Origin: Desulfovibrio sp.
Lineage (GTDB): Bacteria > Desulfobacterota > Desulfovibrionia > Desulfovibrionales > Desulfovibrionaceae
Assembly (NCBI GenBank): GCA_031287575.1
Contig: JAITSV010000011.1
Span: 47,205-111,204 of the forward strand
DNA length: 64,000 nt
Direction of reading: 5' to 3'
Positions 60,767 to 64,000 of this stretch are shown piece after piece. A program made the position numbers and the translations under genes. Position 1 is the first letter of the stretch. Each line of letters opens with the position of its first letter. Below the pieces are notes generated by a model. The model had not been told where the DNA came from, made no database searches, and was given only the letters and a program-made list of their open reading frames with translations.

Positions 60767-61983
60767 ACCTTCAGGTAATCTTCCACCATCCGGTCCACGG
60801 TAAACCGTGTCCGCCAGGCGTCCTGTCCGGCCCTGCCCAGGGTGCGGGCCAGGCGCGGGCGTTCCAGCAGGACCGCCACCGAAGCGGCCAGGCCGCCCCA
60901 GTCGCCCTCGTCGGCCAGGGCGCCAGTGACGCCGTTCTCCACCTGTTCCGGCAGCCCGCCCACGCGGAACGAACACACCGGCACCCCGGCGGCCATGGCT
61001 TCCAGCACCACCAGGGCGTGGTTGTCGGCCAGCGTGGGGTACACGAACACGTCCGACGCGGCCAGCAGGGTGTCCAGCATGGCGCGGTCCACGTAAGGCC
61101 AGCGCAGCAGGTCGCCGTCCCGCCCGGCGGCGTCGCCGCCCACCATCAGCCCCACCGCGGCGGGCACGGCGCGCTTCACCTCGTTCCACAAGGCCATCCA
61201 GCGGTGCCCGCCCTTGAGCATGGCCTGCTCGCCCCCGTGCGCCACGAAAATGGCCACCCGCGCATCGGGCGCGATGCCCAGCGCGGCGCGTGCCTCTGAC
61301 TGCAAGGGGCCGCCCGCCGGTTCCACGCCGTTGGGCACCACGCTGCACGGCAGGTCGGGAAAGCGCGCCCGCACCATGCGGGCCAGCCAACCCGACGGGC
61401 TGACCAGCAGCGGCGCGGCGGCGCGCAGTGCGCTGGCCCGGCGATCCTGCAACGGAGCCGCGTCGGGGTAGCCGCGCGGGCAGGTGCCGGGGCAGCCGGT
61501 ACGCCAGCCGTCACAGTCCATGGGATACACGCAGCCGCCGGTAAGCAGCGAACAGTCGTGCACGGTGATGACCAAGGGAAGTGGGGGAACGGGAGGAACG
61601 GGGGTCGGCGGCGACGCAGGCTGGCCCGCCCGGACGATGGAGCCGAGGCAGGCCGTCCAGTCCAGCGTGGCGTGCAGGTGCAGGGGCATGCCCGGCATCA
61701 GGCAACCGCCCACTCCGGCGGCGGGCACCACGCCGTGCACGGCCCCGCCGCCAGTGGAGCCGCCAGTGGAGCCGCCAGTAGAGCCGCCAGTAGAGCCCTC
61801 AAGCGAAGCACCATTGGGGCCTTCATCGTCCGAAATATCGCCGTCCAGGATTTCACAGGTACGGTGCACCACCACGCCACGCCGGGCAAGCCCCCGCGCC
61901 AGCATGTGCGCAACCCGCGTGGCCCCGCCCCGGTGGGAAAGCAGGGTATGTAAATGCAGTGCTGCCGGAAGCGTGGTGGTCAT
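60751..61983 (-). CDS. Glycosyltransferase family 4-like protein
   Basis: A 410-aa GT-B glycosyltransferase. N-terminal domain: LLSHRGGATRVAHMLARGLA and VITVHDCSLLTGGCVYPMDC, with a Cys-rich segment (CDGWRTGCPGTCPRG) seen in some sugar transferases. C-terminal domain: VVPNGVEP, and DVFVYPTLADNHALVVLEAM with the EX7E-type Glu. A (GSTG)4 repeat at residues about 62-78 is encoded by four 12-bp units. Coupled to the upstream glycosyltransferase by a four-base overlap. Likely envelope polysaccharide synthesis. Confidence 0.87.
   Translation of the reverse strand: MTTTLPAALHLHTLLSHRGGATRVAHMLARGLARRGVVVHRTCEILDGDISDDEGPNGASLEGSTGGSTGGSTGGSTGGGAVHGVVPAAGVGGCLMPGMPLHLHATLDWTACLGSIVRAGQPASPPTPVPPVPPLPLVITVHDCSLLTGGCVYPMDCDGWRTGCPGTCPRGYPDAAPLQDRRASALRAAAPLLVSPSGWLARMVRARFPDLPCSVVPNGVEPAGGPLQSEARAALGIAPDARVAIFVAHGGEQAMLKGGHRWMALWNEVKRAVPAAVGLMVGGDAAGRDGDLLRWPYVDRAMLDTLLAASDVFVYPTLADNHALVVLEAMAAGVPVCSFRVGGLPEQVENGVTGALADEGDWGGLAASVAVLLERPRLARTLGRAGQDAWRTRFTVDRMVEDYLKVYARL
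61747..61797. repeat. 12-bp in-frame tandem repeat, four copies
   Basis: GCCGCCAGTGGA (two copies) and GCCGCCAGTAGA (two copies) encode Gly-Ser-Thr-Gly units in the glycosyltransferase. Loss or gain of a unit would keep the reading frame. Confidence 0.85.
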
Positions 61984-63866
61984 GCGCCCTCCCCGCCCCC
62001 ATGAGGCATGGCCAGTTGCGTCGGTCGCTCCTGTTGCGGCGGTCGCTCCTGTTTCGGCGACGCCCACCGTTCCAGCAGGTCCTGCTTCAAGGCCCACAGC
62101 AGCAGGAAGGTGGCCGCCTCGCACGCCATGCCTTCTCCCGTCAGCATGTCCAGCAATTGGCCCGCGAGCGCGGGCCGCCGCGCGGCGAACAGCAGCCGCT
62201 GCAACCGCGCGGGTGGCACGAGCGCCTCCACGCCCGTGTACAGCACGGGAAACTCCCGTTTGCGGTACACGGCCTCGCCTACGCGGGTCCAGCGCAGTTC
62301 CATGGCGCCGTCCAACTGCGCGGTGGGATAACCGCCAAACACTTCTCCGTAGGGCATGTGCAACGGGTGGACGGCCTCGCGCAGATCGCTCAGGGCGTCC
62401 GCCCCCACATCCGCCACGGCCTTCGGCCCGGCATCCGGTCCTGCCTCCGAGCCGGCGGACGTGCCGGCATCGTCCCCGGTACCGAAGCCGAACGCCCGGC
62501 CTTCTCCGTGTCCGGCTGCCTGAAATGGCGCGGGCTGGCGCCACAACGCCTCCCACAGGTCCAGCCAGCGGGCGACCACGCCGTCCCAGGTGAATTCCGC
62601 CCGCACCCGGGCCCGCGCGGCGGCGCCCATGCGGGCGCGCAGGTCCGCGTCGGTGGCCAGCCGGGCCAGGGCGTCGGCCAGGGCGGGCACCTCCACAACG
62701 GTTTGCTGGGCCAGATGCAGATGGTACTGGCTGTCGAAAAACACCGGTGCCAGCATGTCCACGTCGGGCGTGGCCACCGGGGCCAGAGTGGGTACGGTGA
62801 ACCCGGTTTCGCCGTGCACGACGATGTCGCGGTAGCCGTCGTAGTCGGAAACCACGGCGGGCAGCCCGGCGGCCCCCGCCTCCACCAGGGTCAGTCCGAA
62901 AGTTTCCTGCATGTTGTCCACGGGAGAGACGAACACGTCCGCCGCCGCGAACAGCGCCGCCCGCTCCGCGTCGGAAGGCGAAGCGACCACGCGAATGCGG
63001 ATGCCCAGCCGTCCGGCCAGGTCGGTAATGCGGGCCGGGGTGTCATCGCCGGGCTTCACGAACCCGGCCACCGCCAGCAAGTACCCGCCACGGGCCAGCC
63101 CCAGCCCTTCGGCGCGCTGCAAGGCGCGCAGCAGGGGCAGCAGGTCCATCTTGGAATAGTGGGCGATGCGCGCGAACACCAGCAGCACCGGCTCGGCGTC
63201 CACGCCCAGCCGCTGGCGCATGTCCGCCCGCAGCGCCGCCTGCGTCACCGGGGCACCGTCGGGCGCCGCACCGGACGCGCCCCCCGCGAAGTCCGCGTCC
63301 ACACCCAGGGGTATGCGCTCCACGTGCGGCGCGGGGTATGTTTCCTCGTCCAGGCCGTAGGCGCGGCGCAAATGCTCGAACATGCGCAGCACCACCGACT
63401 GCCCGGCCGTGGAGGTGGCCACCACCGCGTCGCGCGCGGTGGTACCCGGCCACAGATGGGCCAGGAACCGCGAAGGATAGCGGGCATAGCTCAGCGAATG
63501 GGTGACCCCGGTCACCGGAAACAGCACCGGGGCGTACGCGTTGCGCAGCCGCGCCACGTGGGGCTGATCGGTGACGCTGTCCGACAGGTGAAAGCAGTGG
63601 TAAGGGGTGCGCGCCAGCATCCGGACCAGGTCGTGCCGGGTGGCCACCCGGAACCCGTTGCGCGCGGCAATGGCCGGAAATTCCTCGCCCAGGCGGACAC
63701 CCGTGGCCCTGGCCACGTCCAGCCCCGGCAGGAAGAAATGATACTCGGAAAAAGGGTCGGCCCGCAGCAGCGCCCGCATGAACCCCGCATTGGCCACGGG
63801 ACGGCCCATGATCTCGCCGGATTCAAGGAAGGGGTGCAGGGTGCCCCAGGCGCGTTTGGTACTCAT
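61980..63866 (-). CDS. Large glycosyltransferase, family 4 type
   Basis: A 628-aa protein with a GT-B core: VERIPLGVDADFAGG, VLLVFARIAHYSKMDLLPLL, DVFVSPVDNMQETFGLTLVE with the EX7E Glu pair, and GLPAVVSDYDGYRDIVVHGE. About 180 residues beyond the core (HPLHMPYGEVFGGYPTAQLD onward) have no recognised fold. The start ATG at 63866 gives MSTKRAWGTLHPFLESGE; a TTG at 63911 is possible. Its stop overlaps the next glycosyltransferase start. Confidence 0.87.
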   Translation of the reverse strand: MSTKRAWGTLHPFLESGEIMGRPVANAGFMRALLRADPFSEYHFFLPGLDVARATGVRLGEEFPAIAARNGFRVATRHDLVRMLARTPYHCFHLSDSVTDQPHVARLRNAYAPVLFPVTGVTHSLSYARYPSRFLAHLWPGTTARDAVVATSTAGQSVVLRMFEHLRRAYGLDEETYPAPHVERIPLGVDADFAGGASGAAPDGAPVTQAALRADMRQRLGVDAEPVLLVFARIAHYSKMDLLPLLRALQRAEGLGLARGGYLLAVAGFVKPGDDTPARITDLAGRLGIRIRVVASPSDAERAALFAAADVFVSPVDNMQETFGLTLVEAGAAGLPAVVSDYDGYRDIVVHGETGFTVPTLAPVATPDVDMLAPVFFDSQYHLHLAQQTVVEVPALADALARLATDADLRARMGAAARARVRAEFTWDGVVARWLDLWEALWRQPAPFQAAGHGEGRAFGFGTGDDAGTSAGSEAGPDAGPKAVADVGADALSDLREAVHPLHMPYGEVFGGYPTAQLDGAMELRWTRVGEAVYRKREFPVLYTGVEALVPPARLQRLLFAARRPALAGQLLDMLTGEGMACEAATFLLLWALKQDLLERWASPKQERPPQQERPTQLAMPHGGGEGA

Positions 63867-63969
63867 GGTGCAGCAAAGACACAACTTGTCGAGGCTGTCA
63901 AACCGTTCCAAGGCTCTGCCCCCAGCCTTCGGCCCGAGCCCGGAACCCCAACCCGCCCCCCCCGGGGGG

Positions 63970-64000
63970 GCGGCGCGGGGTATGTTTCCTCGTCCAGGCC
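63970..64000. repeat. 31-base duplicate of an internal glycosyltransferase segment
   Basis: Bases 63970-64000 equal 63326-63356 exactly and in the same orientation. They directly follow a C8G7 run (63956-63970). The copy runs to the window edge and may be longer. Confidence 0.75.

Noticed and set aside
63866..63911. TTGACA promoter just upstream of the large glycosyltransferase
   Set aside because: The -35 is perfect but the -10 at 17-18 bases (CTTTGC) is poor and would leave almost no leader.

Overview
The window is high-GC bacterial chromosome (roughly two thirds G+C by eye). Gene content points to a sulfate reducer of the Desulfovibrio/Nitratidesulfovibrio group: a small low-spin siroheme sulfite reductase of the Desulfovibrio assimilatory type, a chemoreceptor with a C-terminal H-NOX domain, a two-domain-plus-cobalamin MetH without reactivation domain, and a CarD-like regulator. 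This assignment is inference from gene families; no rRNA or typing marker is present. Almost all genes are ordinary chromosomal housekeeping genes. No insertion sequence, prophage, CRISPR array or integron was seen.

Layout. 1-8.5 kb: the N-terminal part of uvrB, a hypothetical gene, the translationally coupled clpS-clpA-aat N-degron operon, a CYTH-domain gene diverging from a crcB-DUF190 pair, and the small sulfite reductase. 8.6-17.9 kb: a chemotaxis cluster on the minus strand (H-NOX chemoreceptor, a soluble MCP-like protein, cheY, cheA, cheR, cheB). 18.3-25.2 kb: minus-strand radA, a zinc-ribbon/DUF3426 membrane protein, hpt, a GNAT acetyltransferase, a TlpA-type thioredoxin and metH. 25.4-41.5 kb: a plus-strand run of rpoH, a TPR lipoprotein plus LolB-like lipoprotein, rpiB, cysS, a BepA-like M48 protease, a macro-domain protein, hslV-ispE, tRNA-Gln, prs, rplY, pth, a carD-like gene and rho. 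41.7-45.0 kb: a TAT-exported multicopper oxidase and a diguanylate cyclase. 45.2-52.1 kb: the macromolecular synthesis operon in extended form (rpsU, yqeY-like, mutS2, dnaG, rpoD). 52.3-57.9 kb: hup with a tiny membrane protein, a DUF2062 gene coupled to rsmA, a second-type EF-G and an unknown gene. 58.0-63.9 kb: a secreted hypothetical, a lipase-like hydrolase and two coupled glycosyltransferases.

The genes worth most attention are the chemosensory ones: the H-NOX receptor keeps the proximal heme His and the Tyr that marks oxygen-binding H-NOX proteins, and the CheA carries between its phosphotransfer and dimerisation regions a pair of motifs resembling the c-di-GMP-binding MshEN fold. Other leads are an Asp-to-Ala change in the second Walker B of ClpA, a consensus promoter buried in a variable insert of ispE just before tRNA-Gln/prs, a C-rich G-poor leader before rho, a perfect 14-bp hairpin between rpsU and the rest of its operon, a palindrome over the hup promoter, and a 31-base duplication at the right edge that may be an assembly problem. 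Several genes carry short tandem repeats or low-complexity tails, a local habit of this genome.
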